From the NCBI RefSeq assembly GCF_031679605.1, contig NZ_CP117522.1:5394001-5458000 (forward strand): a stretch of DNA of 64,000 nt. The letters are read 5' to 3'. Positions 44,758 through 53,580 of this stretch are shown piece by piece. Positions within the stretch are counted from its first letter, which is position 1. Each line of letters opens with the position of its first letter. The notes beneath the pieces are model-generated. The model was not told the origin of the DNA and ran no database searches. It saw only the letters and a program-made list of their open reading frames with translations. The position numbers and the translations under genes were made by a program. Origin of the DNA: Streptomyces luomodiensis. GTDB lineage: Bacteria; Actinomycetota; Actinomycetes; Streptomycetales; Streptomycetaceae.

Positions 44758-46038
44758 TCAGCGGGTCTTTCCGAAATTCAGCCCGGTACCCGTCAGATCG
44801 GCCCGAATCCCCTCCGGGGAGACGCCGATGTTCGCCAGCCGGATGCCCTTGGCCTTCTTGGGCAGCTGGAAGGAGAGCTCCAGCTTGTCCGTCAGCTCCG
44901 GCACCTTCAGCTTCGCCAGGGCGGCGGCCACCGTCGGGTCGATGCCGAGCTTCCTGGCCAGCTGGGGGTGGTCGTTGGCCGCCTGGACCAGGTTGACCCC
45001 GAGCAGCGCGGGGACGAAGCGCGGCGAACCCGTGATCCGGTCCAGCTCCCGCCCGTCGCTCTGCGCCCGGTCCGCCTGAGACGGCTGCACCCCGAGCTTC
45101 TCCGCCACCGCCGGGATCGACAGCAGCGCCTGCGCCTTGCCGGAGTCCTCGCTGATCTGCTCCGCCGCCTTCTTGTGCAGGAACAGCCCGGCGTCCGCCC
45201 CGGGACCGGGCCGGTAGGTGGCGATCTCGGGGATGTCCAGCCGCATATCGCTGACGCTGGTGGAGATCCCCCGGTCCCCCTGGCGCCGGATATGCGCCTT
45301 GGCGTGCAGCGACACCTCCTTGCCCGCGACCGGGAGCTTCCCGTCCGCCCGCACCGAGCTGGGGCCCAGCGCCCGGAACCGCACCTGGGAGGCGCCCAGT
45401 TCACGGTTGAGGTCCTCGAAGGACAGCAGCACATCGCCCTTCATACGCCCCACCACGGCGCCCTTGAAGGAGCTGGGCAGATCGCCCACGATCCGGATGT
45501 CCTGCGCCTGGGCGCGCACCTCGGCGAGCGAGACCCGGTCGGCCGCGACATCGGGGACGGCGATGTCGACCTGCTCCAGCTTCTTGCCCAGCACCTGGGT
45601 GAGGAACGGGAAGCCGTGGATGGTCACGTTCGGCGCCGTGGCCAGGTCCAGCTTCTTCTGGAGCTGCTGCTCGGCCTTGCGCTCGGCGTACATCACCGCC
45701 CAGCGGTCGCCCAGCACCAGCAGCAGCCCCAGCACGACCAGCCCGATCAGCGCCTTCGCGGTGCGCGGCACCGCTTTGAAGCGGCCGCGCCGGCGCCGGG
45801 ACGAACGGCGGTGGTTGGGCGGCGACCACGGTTCGCCGTCGTCCCCGGAGCCGGAGCCGGCGCTGGAGCCGGAGTCGGAGCCGACGCCGGAGGGCTGATC
45901 CTTGCGCCCGCCGAGATCCGCGTCGTCGTCCTCCGGGGAGGGATCGGCCAGCTCGGCGAGCTCCTCATAGGGGTTGCGGTAAGCGGGCGCGCCGTCGTGG
46001 GAGGGCTGGGGTGACGATATGCGGGTGGGGGATCGCAT
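44758..46038 (-). CDS. Long DUF2993 family protein
   Basis: A 426-residue paralogue of the DUF2993 protein at 27673. The first 90 residues are cytoplasmic, acidic and Ser/Gly-rich, then Arg-rich (RRSSRRRRGRFK). One transmembrane helix follows (ALIGLVVLGLLLVLGDRWAVM) and then the extracytoplasmic DUF2993 domain with NVTIHGFPFLTQVLGKKLEQVDI near residue 140. The domain is extended at its C-terminus. A lipid-binding role at the membrane is inferred from LmeA. The start at 46038 is preferred, but the ribosome site is weak. Confidence 0.82.
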   Translation of the reverse strand: MRSPTRISSPQPSHDGAPAYRNPYEELAELADPSPEDDDADLGGRKDQPSGVGSDSGSSAGSGSGDDGEPWSPPNHRRSSRRRRGRFKAVPRTAKALIGLVVLGLLLVLGDRWAVMYAERKAEQQLQKKLDLATAPNVTIHGFPFLTQVLGKKLEQVDIAVPDVAADRVSLAEVRAQAQDIRIVGDLPSSFKGAVVGRMKGDVLLSFEDLNRELGASQVRFRALGPSSVRADGKLPVAGKEVSLHAKAHIRRQGDRGISTSVSDMRLDIPEIATYRPGPGADAGLFLHKKAAEQISEDSGKAQALLSIPAVAEKLGVQPSQADRAQSDGRELDRITGSPRFVPALLGVNLVQAANDHPQLARKLGIDPTVAAALAKLKVPELTDKLELSFQLPKKAKGIRLANIGVSPEGIRADLTGTGLNFGKTR

Positions 46039-46139
46039 CACTCCATATGACCACGTCACACCGCGCCATCCGCAAGTCCTGGCGCCGATACGTGGCGTAT
46101 CGCACGTTCCGCTTTTGCCCTCCGTACACGTGCCGTTCC

Positions 46140-46400
46140 TCAGCGCGTGCTACGGGAGACCGCCCGCGCCTCGGTCACGGTGACCGCCCTGCCGTTCAGC
46201 TGCGACCCGTCGAGCTGGGCCATCGCCTTCTCCGCCGCCACCTCGTCCATCTCCACGAAGCCGAACCCCCGCGAGCGGCCGCTCTCCCGGTCGGTGATCA
46301 CGGTGGCGTCCAGCACCTCGCCGAACTGCTCGAACAGGGTCGCCAGGTCCTGTGTTGTCGTCTGGTAGCTCAAGTTGCCCACATGCAGTCGTTTGGACAT
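46140..46400 (-). CDS. RRM-type RNA-binding protein
   Basis: An 86-residue single RNA-recognition motif with RNP2 LHVGNL at residues 4-9 and RNP1 RGFGFVEM near 43-50. Such stand-alone RRM proteins in bacteria are often cold- or stress-induced RNA chaperones. ATG 46400 (MSKRLHVGN) is preferred; AGGAG lies eight bases upstream. It ends in a basic Ser/Thr-rich tail. Confidence 0.92.
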   Translation of the reverse strand: MSKRLHVGNLSYQTTTQDLATLFEQFGEVLDATVITDRESGRSRGFGFVEMDEVAAEKAMAQLDGSQLNGRAVTVTEARAVSRSTR

Positions 46401-46520
46401 GACCGGCTCTCCTTGTCCTCCGTGGTCCGCGGTGGAGCGGACCGCAACCAATCATCCCAAGATGGTGCAAAGCGGGCCATCCCCATGAGCTGAACCGGTC
46501 ACGCGATGGGGGCTCGGGGC

Positions 46521-47654
46521 TCACCGCAAGGTGCCGAGCAGCTCCTTGGAGTAGGGCAGCAACTCCTCCGCGCGCCCGCTGAGCACCTTCGCGGCCCACT
46601 CGGGGTCGGCGAGCAGCGCGCGGCCGATGGCGACGAGATCGAACTCGTCCCGCTCCAGCCGGTCCAGCAGATTCCCGATGTCCGCCACCCCGGCCCGTTC
46701 ACTGCCGCTCCCGGGCACGAACGTCGGCAGGAAGTCCTGGTTGAGGCCGACCGAGCCGACCGTGATGGTGGACTTCCCGGTGAGCTTCTTCGTCCAGCCC
46801 GCCAGATTCAGATCGGACCCCTCGAACTCCGGCGTCCAGTAGCGCCGGGTGGACGAGTGGAACACATCCACTCCCGCCTCCACCAGCGGCGTCAGCATCG
46901 CCTCCAGCTCCTGCGGGGTCTCGGCCATCCGTACGTCGTAGTGGTCCTGCTTCCACTGGGAGGTACGGAAGATGATCGGGAAATCGGCCGAGACGGCCTT
47001 ACGGCACGCGGCCACCAGCTCGGCCGCGAAGCGGACCCGGGAGACCGGGTCGCCGCCGTAGGAGTCGGTGCGGCGATTCGTCGCGGACCACAGGAACTGG
47101 TCGATCAGATAGCCGTGGGCACCGTGCAGTTCGACCCCGTCGAAGCCGATCCGCTCCGCCGCCGCGGCCGCCTCCGCGAACGCGGCGATCACCGCGTCCA
47201 CGTCGTCCTGCGTCATCGCCCGCCCGACCGGCCCACCGTCCAGCCCCACACCGGACGGGCTCAGCACCGGAGCCTCGGGAACCGGCGGCGCGCCCTCCGG
47301 CCGCGAAACCCCGACATGCCAGATCTGCGGCGCGATCCGCCCGCCGCCGAGATGCACCTGCTTCACGACGTCGGCCCACCCCGCCAGGGCGTCCTCGCCG
47401 TAGAAACGCGGCACCCGGTCGCTCAGCCCCGCCGAGGGGTGCTGCACATAGGTCCCCTCGGTAATGATCAGCCCCACCCCGGCGGCCGCTCGCCGCCCGT
47501 AGTACGCCGCCACATCGGCGCCGGGCACGCCATCGGGCGAGAACATGCGGGTCATCGGCGCCATGGCGATGCGATTGGGCACGGTGAGCCCGCCCACGGT
47601 GAACGGACGGGACAGAACCTGGGCCGCGCGCTCGGCGCTGCTGCTCGTGGACAC
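46521..47654 (-). CDS. Old-yellow-enzyme family NADH:flavin oxidoreductase
   Basis: A 377-residue FMN-dependent TIM-barrel enzyme. Family signatures are NRIAMAPMTRMF near residue 27, PQIWHVGVSRP, FDGVELHGAHGYLIDQFLWSATNRRTDSYGG (His-x-x-His-like pair and FMN loop) and AIGRALLADPEWAAKV at the end. It reduces activated C=C bonds such as enones or nitro compounds; the physiological substrate is unknown. It stands alone with 203 bases before the divergent peptide-methyltransferase pair. Confidence 0.93.
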   Translation of the reverse strand: MSTSSSAERAAQVLSRPFTVGGLTVPNRIAMAPMTRMFSPDGVPGADVAAYYGRRAAAGVGLIITEGTYVQHPSAGLSDRVPRFYGEDALAGWADVVKQVHLGGGRIAPQIWHVGVSRPEGAPPVPEAPVLSPSGVGLDGGPVGRAMTQDDVDAVIAAFAEAAAAAERIGFDGVELHGAHGYLIDQFLWSATNRRTDSYGGDPVSRVRFAAELVAACRKAVSADFPIIFRTSQWKQDHYDVRMAETPQELEAMLTPLVEAGVDVFHSSTRRYWTPEFEGSDLNLAGWTKKLTGKSTITVGSVGLNQDFLPTFVPGSGSERAGVADIGNLLDRLERDEFDLVAIGRALLADPEWAAKVLSGRAEELLPYSKELLGTLR

Positions 47655-47763
47655 GTTGGATACTCCTCGACTTCACGTCATGACGGCGCGGAATCGCACC
47701 GCCCGGCCAAGCTAAAACCTGACGTTGACGTGAGGGGCAAGTACCGGAGGTCGCCTCCGCAAC

Positions 47764-47790
47764 GCGTACGCCCCCGATGAGGGCGTACGC
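47764..47790. promoter_or_regulatory. Palindrome in the divergent promoter region
   Basis: A 10-bp perfect inverted repeat (GCGTACGCCC and complement) with a 7-base centre lies about 110 bases from the oxidoreductase start and 67 bases before the small peptide gene. It could be an operator or a leader hairpin. Confidence 0.5.
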
Positions 47791-47856
47791 GCTCCAACGG
47801 GAGCCGAGGAGCGGCCCCCACACTTGGCACTCAACGGACGACCTCAGGAGGCCGAC

Positions 47857-47976
47857 ATGGGAGCGCACGGAAAGCCGCCACCGCCGAACCCGCAGCCGAA
47901 GCAGCCGAGTCCACGGGATTCGGACGGACAGCACCCGGACGTCTCCAGGCCGGGCGGCGGGACCCACCGCAAGTGA
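47857..47976 (+). CDS. Candidate RiPP precursor peptide coupled to a PIMT-like methyltransferase
   Basis: ATG 47857 behind a perfect AGGAGG at five-base spacing. It encodes 39 residues: MGAHGKPPPPNPQPKQP, then a middle with three Asp (residues 21, 23 and 28) including Asp-Gly at 23-24, and a GGGTHRK end. The stop overlaps the methyltransferase start as GTGA (47973-47976). Asp-Gly is the sequence most prone to aspartimide formation. Small peptides paired in this way with PIMT-type enzymes are precursors of imiditides/pamtides. The family match is by context, not by sequence recognition. Confidence 0.7.
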   Translation: MGAHGKPPPPNPQPKQPSPRDSDGQHPDVSRPGGGTHRK

Positions 47977-49079
47977 CCGACCTGGAGGAGTTGCACGCGC
48001 GGGCGGCCGAGACGCTCGACATCACCGAGCCGTGGATACGGCGCGCGTTCGAGGCCGTCCCGCGCCATGAGTTCGTCCCCGGAACCGTATGGGTGGTGGA
48101 CGGTGGCGTGTACCGGCCGTTCCGCCGGGACGACGACCCGGACCGGTGGGCCCGCATGGTGTACGACCCCGCACAGGCCATCACCACCCAGGTGGACGAC
48201 GGGGCCCCCGCCCCTGCCGGGGGCGATGTGCCCACCAGCTCCATCTCGGCGCCGGCCGCCGTGGTGAGCATGCTGGCCGGGCTGGACCTGCGGCCGGGGC
48301 ACCGGGTGCTGGAGATCGGCGCGGGCACCGGGTACAACGCGGCGCTGATGGCCGAGAGGGCAGGCGCCGGGCGGGTGATCACGCTGGACATCGACCCGGA
48401 CGTGGCCGACGGCGCGCGGGCCGCGCTGCACCGGGCCGGGTACGGCGGAGTGACGGTGCTGGAGGCGGACGGCGAGCAGGGGTGGGCCAGGGGCGCCCCG
48501 TACGACCGGCTGGTGGCGACGGCCTCGGTGACGTCGATCCCATGGGCCTGGGTGGAGCAGGTACGGCCCGGCGGCCTGATCCTGGCCCCGTTCCGGACCG
48601 CGTTCTGCTCGCACGGACTCGCACGGCTGACCGTCTCCGACGGCTGCGCCGAAGGCCGGTTCGCGGGCGCGGTGACGTTCATGGCGGTGCGGGGCCAGCG
48701 GACGCGCCCGCGCATCGACGGGGTCTTCTCGACGGAATCGTGGGAGGAGAGCCGCGAGAGCAAGGCCGACCTGGACGTCGCGCTGCTCGCCGACCCGCAC
48801 GCCGAGTTCGCGGTGGGGCTGAGGCTGGCGGACGTCGCCCACTGGCCACAGGACGGCGGGCACTGGTGGTGCGGCCGGGACTCGTGGGCGTACGCGGCGG
48901 ATGGCGCGGTGCACCAGTGGGGGCCGCGAAACCTGGCCGATGAGACGGCCGGGGCCCTCGCCTGGTGGGAGGGCGCCGGGCGGCCGCAGCTGTTCGACTT
49001 CGGGCTGACGGTCACGGCCGCCGGCCACCGGGTGTGGCTGGGCGAGCCGTCGGAGGCGTGGCCGCTGGCTGCGGTGTAG
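47973..49079 (+). CDS. Long PIMT-type protein aspartate O-methyltransferase
   Basis: A 368-residue SAM-dependent methyltransferase. It has the PIMT N-terminus with PRHEFVP near residue 32, the segment PTSSISAPAAVVSML that corresponds to the substrate/SAM region of PIMT, and SAM motif I VLEIGAGTGYNAALMAE near 110-126. Ordinary repair PIMT is about 210 residues; this one has an extra 150-residue C-terminal region, as found in PIMT homologues that modify RiPP precursors. It starts with GTG overlapping the stop of the 39-residue peptide, so the peptide is the prime substrate candidate. No ATP-grasp or lanthipeptide synthetase is nearby. Confidence 0.85.
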   Translation: MTDLEELHARAAETLDITEPWIRRAFEAVPRHEFVPGTVWVVDGGVYRPFRRDDDPDRWARMVYDPAQAITTQVDDGAPAPAGGDVPTSSISAPAAVVSMLAGLDLRPGHRVLEIGAGTGYNAALMAERAGAGRVITLDIDPDVADGARAALHRAGYGGVTVLEADGEQGWARGAPYDRLVATASVTSIPWAWVEQVRPGGLILAPFRTAFCSHGLARLTVSDGCAEGRFAGAVTFMAVRGQRTRPRIDGVFSTESWEESRESKADLDVALLADPHAEFAVGLRLADVAHWPQDGGHWWCGRDSWAYAADGAVHQWGPRNLADETAGALAWWEGAGRPQLFDFGLTVTAAGHRVWLGEPSEAWPLAAV

Positions 49080-49093
49080 CCGGCCGGCGTGGA

Positions 49094-50572
49094 TCAGACC
49101 TCCACCCCGTCGATGTCGAACGTCTGCACCGACTGCGCCTCCAGGGTGAGGCGCAGCCGCTTGCCGTCGAGAGTGGTGTCACGGTGTGCGGCGTAGCGCT
49201 CGCCGGCCGGGGTGGTCACGGTGGACCAGCGGGGGACGGTGCCGGACTGGCCGGTGACCGTGGTGAAGAGAGACAGGTCGAGGGTGAGGGGCTGTGCGGA
49301 GGCGGTGGCGTTGACGGCGACCACGACGAGGCGGCGTGCCGCGGCGTCCAGCGCGGCGACGACGGTGTCGGAGCCGGTGGCCAGCATCCGCATGCCGGGG
49401 CGGATGTGCCGGGTGAACTGGGCGAGTACGTAGTACTTGGGCTGGACGGAGCCGGTCCGGGCGGTGTCCGGGTCGTAGAAGATGGGGCCCCAGCTTGTGG
49501 CGGTGTCCAGGGGCTGCCAGTAGCAGTAGGCGGTTGGGTGCAGCCGGTTGAGATCCAGGCAGAGGTTGGTGGCGGTGGTCAGGCCGGTGCTGTCGCCGTC
49601 TCCGGTCTCGGAGTTCCACAGGCCCTTGTCCGCGCTGCGGGCCTGTTGGTAGAGCCCGTTCCGGTCGCCGGACGAGCCCTGGTAGCCGTGCACCGTGAGC
49701 CGGCCGACGGCGGCGCGGGCGGTGGCGTCCAGGCTCTGCCAGTTGGCGATCGCCTCGTCGTAGGAGAACACGTCGGACGCGGAGATGGGAGTGCCGCGCA
49801 ATCCGCGGGTGTCGAGTTCGGTGCGCAGGTGGCCGAGCACCGCCTCCTGCACGGCGGTGCTCATGTGGCAGCCCTCCTGGCCGCCGTTCGCCTTCCACCA
49901 CGTCGATGTCGGCTCGTTGAAAGCCTCGACGGAGGAGAACGGCACCCCCCAGTGCTCGGCGGCGTACGCGGCCACCGTGGCGATGTACACGGCGTGCTGT
50001 CGGTAATTCCAGGACTGGAGGTTGTCCCCGCCGTCCGGTGCGCCGGACGGGCAGTGGTTGACGCACATCCACCAGAGCGGGGAGACGGAGAACAGCTCGA
50101 TCCGCGCGCCCCGGGCGTGCGCCTTGACCATCGCGGCCCGCTGCCTGGCGTCGGCGGACCAGTCCCAGGAGGCGGAGGCGGGGTCCTCACTGAACCAGTC
50201 CCGCCAGTAGCCCTCGATCTGCTTGTACTTCGGGAACTGCGCGGAGACCACCATGGCGGACCCCTGCACCGTGTCCCAGCGGCAGGCCCCGAGGTTGTAG
50301 CGGGCGATGTTCAGGCCCAGGCCGGGGAGGGTGAGGTCCTGGTACGGGGTGTCCGCGGTGGTGAACAGGACATCGGAGATATCGTCCCGGTCGCCGAGTA
50401 CGTTCGCCCACCAGGACAGCGAGGCGCCCCAGCCCTCCCAGGTGCCGTGCCGGCCGAAGTCCGGCCGCGGATCGACGGCCACCGTGGCGTCCGCGGCCCG
50501 TGCCACCCGCGGCCCCAGCGCTCCCGAGGCCAGCGCGCCCCCTGCCGCTGCCAGCAGTTTCCTGCGATGCAT
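49094..50572 (-). CDS. Secreted GH30 glycoside hydrolase (endo-beta-1,6-galactanase type)
   Basis: A 492-residue secreted enzyme with a Tat-like signal (MHRRKLLAAAGGALASGALG, cleavage after ARA). The TIM barrel begins with GTWEGWGASLSWWANVLGD. The acid/base Glu is in VEAFNEPTSTWWKANGGQEGC near residue 220 and the nucleophile Glu in LWNSETGDGD near 322. The C-terminal beta domain ends in SVQTFDIDGVEV. This matches GH30 endo-beta-1,6-galactanases, which degrade arabinogalactan side chains in plant material. It is downstream of the peptide operon on the same strand but 110 bases from the S26 gene. Confidence 0.88.
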   Translation of the reverse strand: MHRRKLLAAAGGALASGALGPRVARAADATVAVDPRPDFGRHGTWEGWGASLSWWANVLGDRDDISDVLFTTADTPYQDLTLPGLGLNIARYNLGACRWDTVQGSAMVVSAQFPKYKQIEGYWRDWFSEDPASASWDWSADARQRAAMVKAHARGARIELFSVSPLWWMCVNHCPSGAPDGGDNLQSWNYRQHAVYIATVAAYAAEHWGVPFSSVEAFNEPTSTWWKANGGQEGCHMSTAVQEAVLGHLRTELDTRGLRGTPISASDVFSYDEAIANWQSLDATARAAVGRLTVHGYQGSSGDRNGLYQQARSADKGLWNSETGDGDSTGLTTATNLCLDLNRLHPTAYCYWQPLDTATSWGPIFYDPDTARTGSVQPKYYVLAQFTRHIRPGMRMLATGSDTVVAALDAAARRLVVVAVNATASAQPLTLDLSLFTTVTGQSGTVPRWSTVTTPAGERYAAHRDTTLDGKRLRLTLEAQSVQTFDIDGVEV

Positions 50573-50681
50573 CGTCGCTCCCCCTTCTCGATGGCGTCGG
50601 TGAAACCTCCGGTGACGGCGTGGTCATCGCCATGGAGCCGGGCGGCTCCTTCGGGACCCGGCCGTTCACCGACCGGGCCGC

Positions 50682-51128
50682 TCACCGACTCGGCAGCCTG
50701 ACCACACCCAGTATTCGTTTGAGCGGGAAGTAGCCGAACTCCCGTGAATCGAAGCTCGCCGAGCGGTTGTCACCCAGCAGCACGGCCATGCCGTCCGGCA
50801 CGCGTTCGCCGGATACGTCGGCGAGCGCAGGGACGCCGCGGCGCGGGATCGGGTCCCCGGGAAGGGCCGCTACCCGCTTGATCATCCAGTGGCGCTGGGC
50901 CACGAGGGAGGGAGCGGCTTTCGCCGTGAGCGGTCCCTGTCGCCAGCCGTGCGTATCCGAGGGGGATTCGACGACCACCACGCGGCCGACCTCAGGCTTC
51001 GCGCCCCGGATCACCAGCACCTGATCGCGGTCCCGGAACGCCGGCTCCATGCTCACCCCGTCGACGGTGACAGCCACCAGCCGGTGGGTGAGCGCGGCGG
51101 CGACGATCGTGACACGGTCCGAGATCAT
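50682..51128 (-). CDS. S26 signal-peptidase-like protease of the Cys-rich peptide operon
   Basis: A 148-residue S26-family serine protease with Ser26 (VDGVSMEPAF) and Lys84 (HWMIKRVAALPGD) as catalytic dyad, plus the C-terminal box LGDNRSASFDSREFG. It is shorter than the housekeeping signal peptidase. It has at best a weak N-terminal hydrophobic segment (VTIVAAALTHRLVAV), so membrane anchoring is uncertain. The start overlaps the ABC exporter stop (ATGA, 51125-51128). By position it is the candidate enzyme that removes the peptide leader, probably at the Ala-x-Ala site. Confidence 0.9.
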   Translation of the reverse strand: MISDRVTIVAAALTHRLVAVTVDGVSMEPAFRDRDQVLVIRGAKPEVGRVVVVESPSDTHGWRQGPLTAKAAPSLVAQRHWMIKRVAALPGDPIPRRGVPALADVSGERVPDGMAVLLGDNRSASFDSREFGYFPLKRILGVVRLPSR

Positions 51129-53029
51129 CTGTCGGCCGCCGCTTCCACCGCGTGCGTCGGGACGGCCGGCTCCGCGTGACCTTGCCGGTACCCGTCGGCC
51201 TGCAAGGTGAACAGGCGTGCGTACTCGCCCCCGGCCCGCATCAACTCCATATGGCTGCCTTCCTCCATCACCCGCCCGTCGCCCAGTACGGCGATCCGGT
51301 CCGCGTCGCGCACGGCGCCGAGCCGGTGTGAGATCAACAGACTGGTACGGCCGGCCCGGTGGCGAGTGATCGAACGGTGGATCTCGTGTTCCGACGCTGC
51401 GTCGAGTCCCGCCGAGGGCTCGTCGAGAATGGTCAGGTCGCGCCCCTCACGGAGGAAGGCACGGGCCAGGGCCAGACGCTGGTGCTCCCCACCCGACAGC
51501 AGCGCCCCCGAGCGGTGTTCGGAGGACCGGCTGTCGTGGTGGAAGGTGCGGGAGAGCATGGTGTCGTACCCCTGCGGAAGCCGGGCGAGCTTCTCGTGCA
51601 GGCCCGCCTTGCCCGCCGCGACCTCGATCTGGTGCCGTTCGTCCAGCAGCCGCAGGTCACCGAGGCCAATGTTCTCGGCCGCGGTCATGTCGTAGTGCTG
51701 GAAGTCCTGGAACAGGGTGCTGATGCGCTCACGCAGCTCTGCCGGATCGACGTCGCGCAGGTCGACGCCGTCCCACAGCACGGTGCCGTGCGTGGGGTCG
51801 TAGAACCGGCACAGCAGTTTCACCAGCGTGGACTTCCCGGCACCGTTCAGACCCACCAGGGCCAGCGACTGTCCGCACGGGATGCACAGGTTCAGCCCGC
51901 GCAGCACCCAGTCGTGGTCCGGGGAGTAACGGAACCAGACGTCCCGCAGTTCGATCGCGTGGCACAGCGGTGCCAGGGGAACCGGTTCGGCGGCCACGGG
52001 AAGGTCGGGTTCGGCCTCGACGACCTCCAGGTAGTGGTCGAACATGAGCAGGGCACGCTGGGACGCCGCGAGCTGGATCAGGAGGGTGCCCAGCGAGCTC
52101 TGCACACCGTCGACCGCCGCCACGAACATCGTCACCCCGCCGACCGTCAACGTACCGTCGTGCGCCGCGAACACCGCCCACACCAGCCCGGCTCCGGAGA
52201 CGAGTGAGGCCAGCAGCTCCAGAAGGCTCTGCACCTTGGTCTGGTGCGCGTCCACGGACTGGGTGACGGCGTTGGCCGCCCGGCGCTCGGCCAGCACACG
52301 CGCCCGCAGGAAGTCACCGATCCCGAACAGCCGGATCTCCTTCGCCGCGGTGGGCGTGGCGATCAGCCTGGCGTAGAAGTCCTCCCTGCGCTCGATCCTG
52401 CTGACCTCGAACACGGCACGGGCCTGCTCTCGTGACAGGGCGAGCTGGGCCACGAGCGACGGAACGCCCGCGACCAGCACGACCACGGCCATCAACGGGC
52501 TGAGCGCCACCAGCGACACCAGGAACCCCGCCACCGTCACCAGGGACTTGCCCGCGGCCAGCGCGGCGTCCGCGAGCTGGCCGGCGACGGTCTTGCCCAC
52601 CTCCTGGGCCACCCGCAGGCGGTCGAGGAACGCCGGCTGCTCCAGCCGTCCCAGGCCGGGGTGGCGGCCCACCGCGGTGAAGAGCCGATCCTGCGACAGC
52701 AACCCCACCTCCCGGTCCACGACCCCTCGCAGATATCGGGCAGCCAGCGGGCCGAGGCCCACCACGGTCGCCGCGAGGACGTAACCGAGCGCGGGCCCGA
52801 GCAACGTCCGGATCTCCGCGTGGTGCGTCAGACCGTCGATCAAGAGCTTCGTCATCCACGCGACCAGCACCGGCACCAGCCCGGACACCAGCGTGATCGC
52901 GGCGTATCCGGCCGAGGCCCACGGCGCCGCCGTGGCACACAGGCCGATGGCGGTGGTGACGCGGCGGTACGCGGAGCGCGTGTGCGCCTGCTCGGAGCTG
53001 CCCGGCCGGCGCCGACCGCGTGTTCTCAC
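51125..53029 (-). CDS. ABC exporter of the Cys-rich peptide operon
   Basis: A 634-residue half-transporter: membrane domain about 30-330, then ATPase with Walker A GLNGAGKST, a signature altered to LLSGGEHQRL, and Walker B LTILDEPSAGLD with catalytic Glu. It lacks a C39 peptidase domain, so leader removal must be done by another protein, here probably the S26 protease. The start overlaps the thioredoxin gene stop and its own stop overlaps the S26 start. Its layout resembles exporters of lanthipeptide-type and other RiPP operons. Confidence 0.9.
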   Translation of the reverse strand: MRTRGRRRPGSSEQAHTRSAYRRVTTAIGLCATAAPWASAGYAAITLVSGLVPVLVAWMTKLLIDGLTHHAEIRTLLGPALGYVLAATVVGLGPLAARYLRGVVDREVGLLSQDRLFTAVGRHPGLGRLEQPAFLDRLRVAQEVGKTVAGQLADAALAAGKSLVTVAGFLVSLVALSPLMAVVVLVAGVPSLVAQLALSREQARAVFEVSRIERREDFYARLIATPTAAKEIRLFGIGDFLRARVLAERRAANAVTQSVDAHQTKVQSLLELLASLVSGAGLVWAVFAAHDGTLTVGGVTMFVAAVDGVQSSLGTLLIQLAASQRALLMFDHYLEVVEAEPDLPVAAEPVPLAPLCHAIELRDVWFRYSPDHDWVLRGLNLCIPCGQSLALVGLNGAGKSTLVKLLCRFYDPTHGTVLWDGVDLRDVDPAELRERISTLFQDFQHYDMTAAENIGLGDLRLLDERHQIEVAAGKAGLHEKLARLPQGYDTMLSRTFHHDSRSSEHRSGALLSGGEHQRLALARAFLREGRDLTILDEPSAGLDAASEHEIHRSITRHRAGRTSLLISHRLGAVRDADRIAVLGDGRVMEEGSHMELMRAGGEYARLFTLQADGYRQGHAEPAVPTHAVEAAADR

Positions 53030-53580
53030 CGTGCCGACACCGGTACGTCGAGATCGACCTGCTCAGCGGTGACGATGGGACGTCCGTGCTCGATGCTGGG
53101 GGAGACGACGAGTACCACGGGGAATGCCTTGAGGTCGAAGGCCGAGCTCACCGCGCCCTCGTTGCTGGACTCGTGTACGACCCGGGCCACCGGGCGCAGC
53201 CGCTCCAGCATGTCGGCGGCCGCCTCGGGCTCACCCACGACGGTGGCCAGCACCTGCTCCCGGCCGCCGGGGAACGAGGCGGCGAAGTCCACGAACTTCG
53301 GCAGCTTCTCCTGGCACGGGCGGCAGGTCGGCGAGAAGAAGGCCACCAGCGTGTCGCCGTGCCGCAGGCTCTCGCTGTCCACCGGCTCGGCGTCCTGGGT
53401 GAGGGCGGTGAACTCCCCGATCTCGTCGCCCATGCCGACCGCGACAGGTGGGTTAGTGCTGCCGTTGCGGTTGAGGATCTCGGCCTGCTCCCGCAGGCGT
53501 TTGATCATTCCGAGACTCAGCAGGAAGTTGAGGACGCACAACGCCCCGACGAAGACGAGGGCGGCGATCAGGGGGGTCAT
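53026..53580 (-). CDS. MauD/TlpA-like membrane-anchored thioredoxin
   Basis: A 184-residue protein starting at ATG 53580 with AGGAGAAA upstream. An N-terminal transmembrane helix (IAALVFVGALCVLNFLLSLGM) anchors a thioredoxin-fold domain outside the membrane. The redox motif is CRPC (Cys86, Cys89) in VAFFSPTCRPCQEKLPKF. In methylamine dehydrogenase clusters MauD of this type, with MauE, forms the many disulfides of the small subunit. Here the likely client is the eight-Cys peptide at 54279-54488. Confidence 0.9.
   Translation of the reverse strand: MTPLIAALVFVGALCVLNFLLSLGMIKRLREQAEILNRNGSTNPPVAVGMGDEIGEFTALTQDAEPVDSESLRHGDTLVAFFSPTCRPCQEKLPKFVDFAASFPGGREQVLATVVGEPEAAADMLERLRPVARVVHESSNEGAVSSAFDLKAFPVVLVVSPSIEHGRPIVTAEQVDLDVPVSAR

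Noticed and set aside
49094..50572. GH30 hydrolase as part of the Cys-rich peptide operon
   Set aside because: It is separated by 110 bases, has its own Tat signal and a clear plant-polysaccharide function; proximity is probably incidental.
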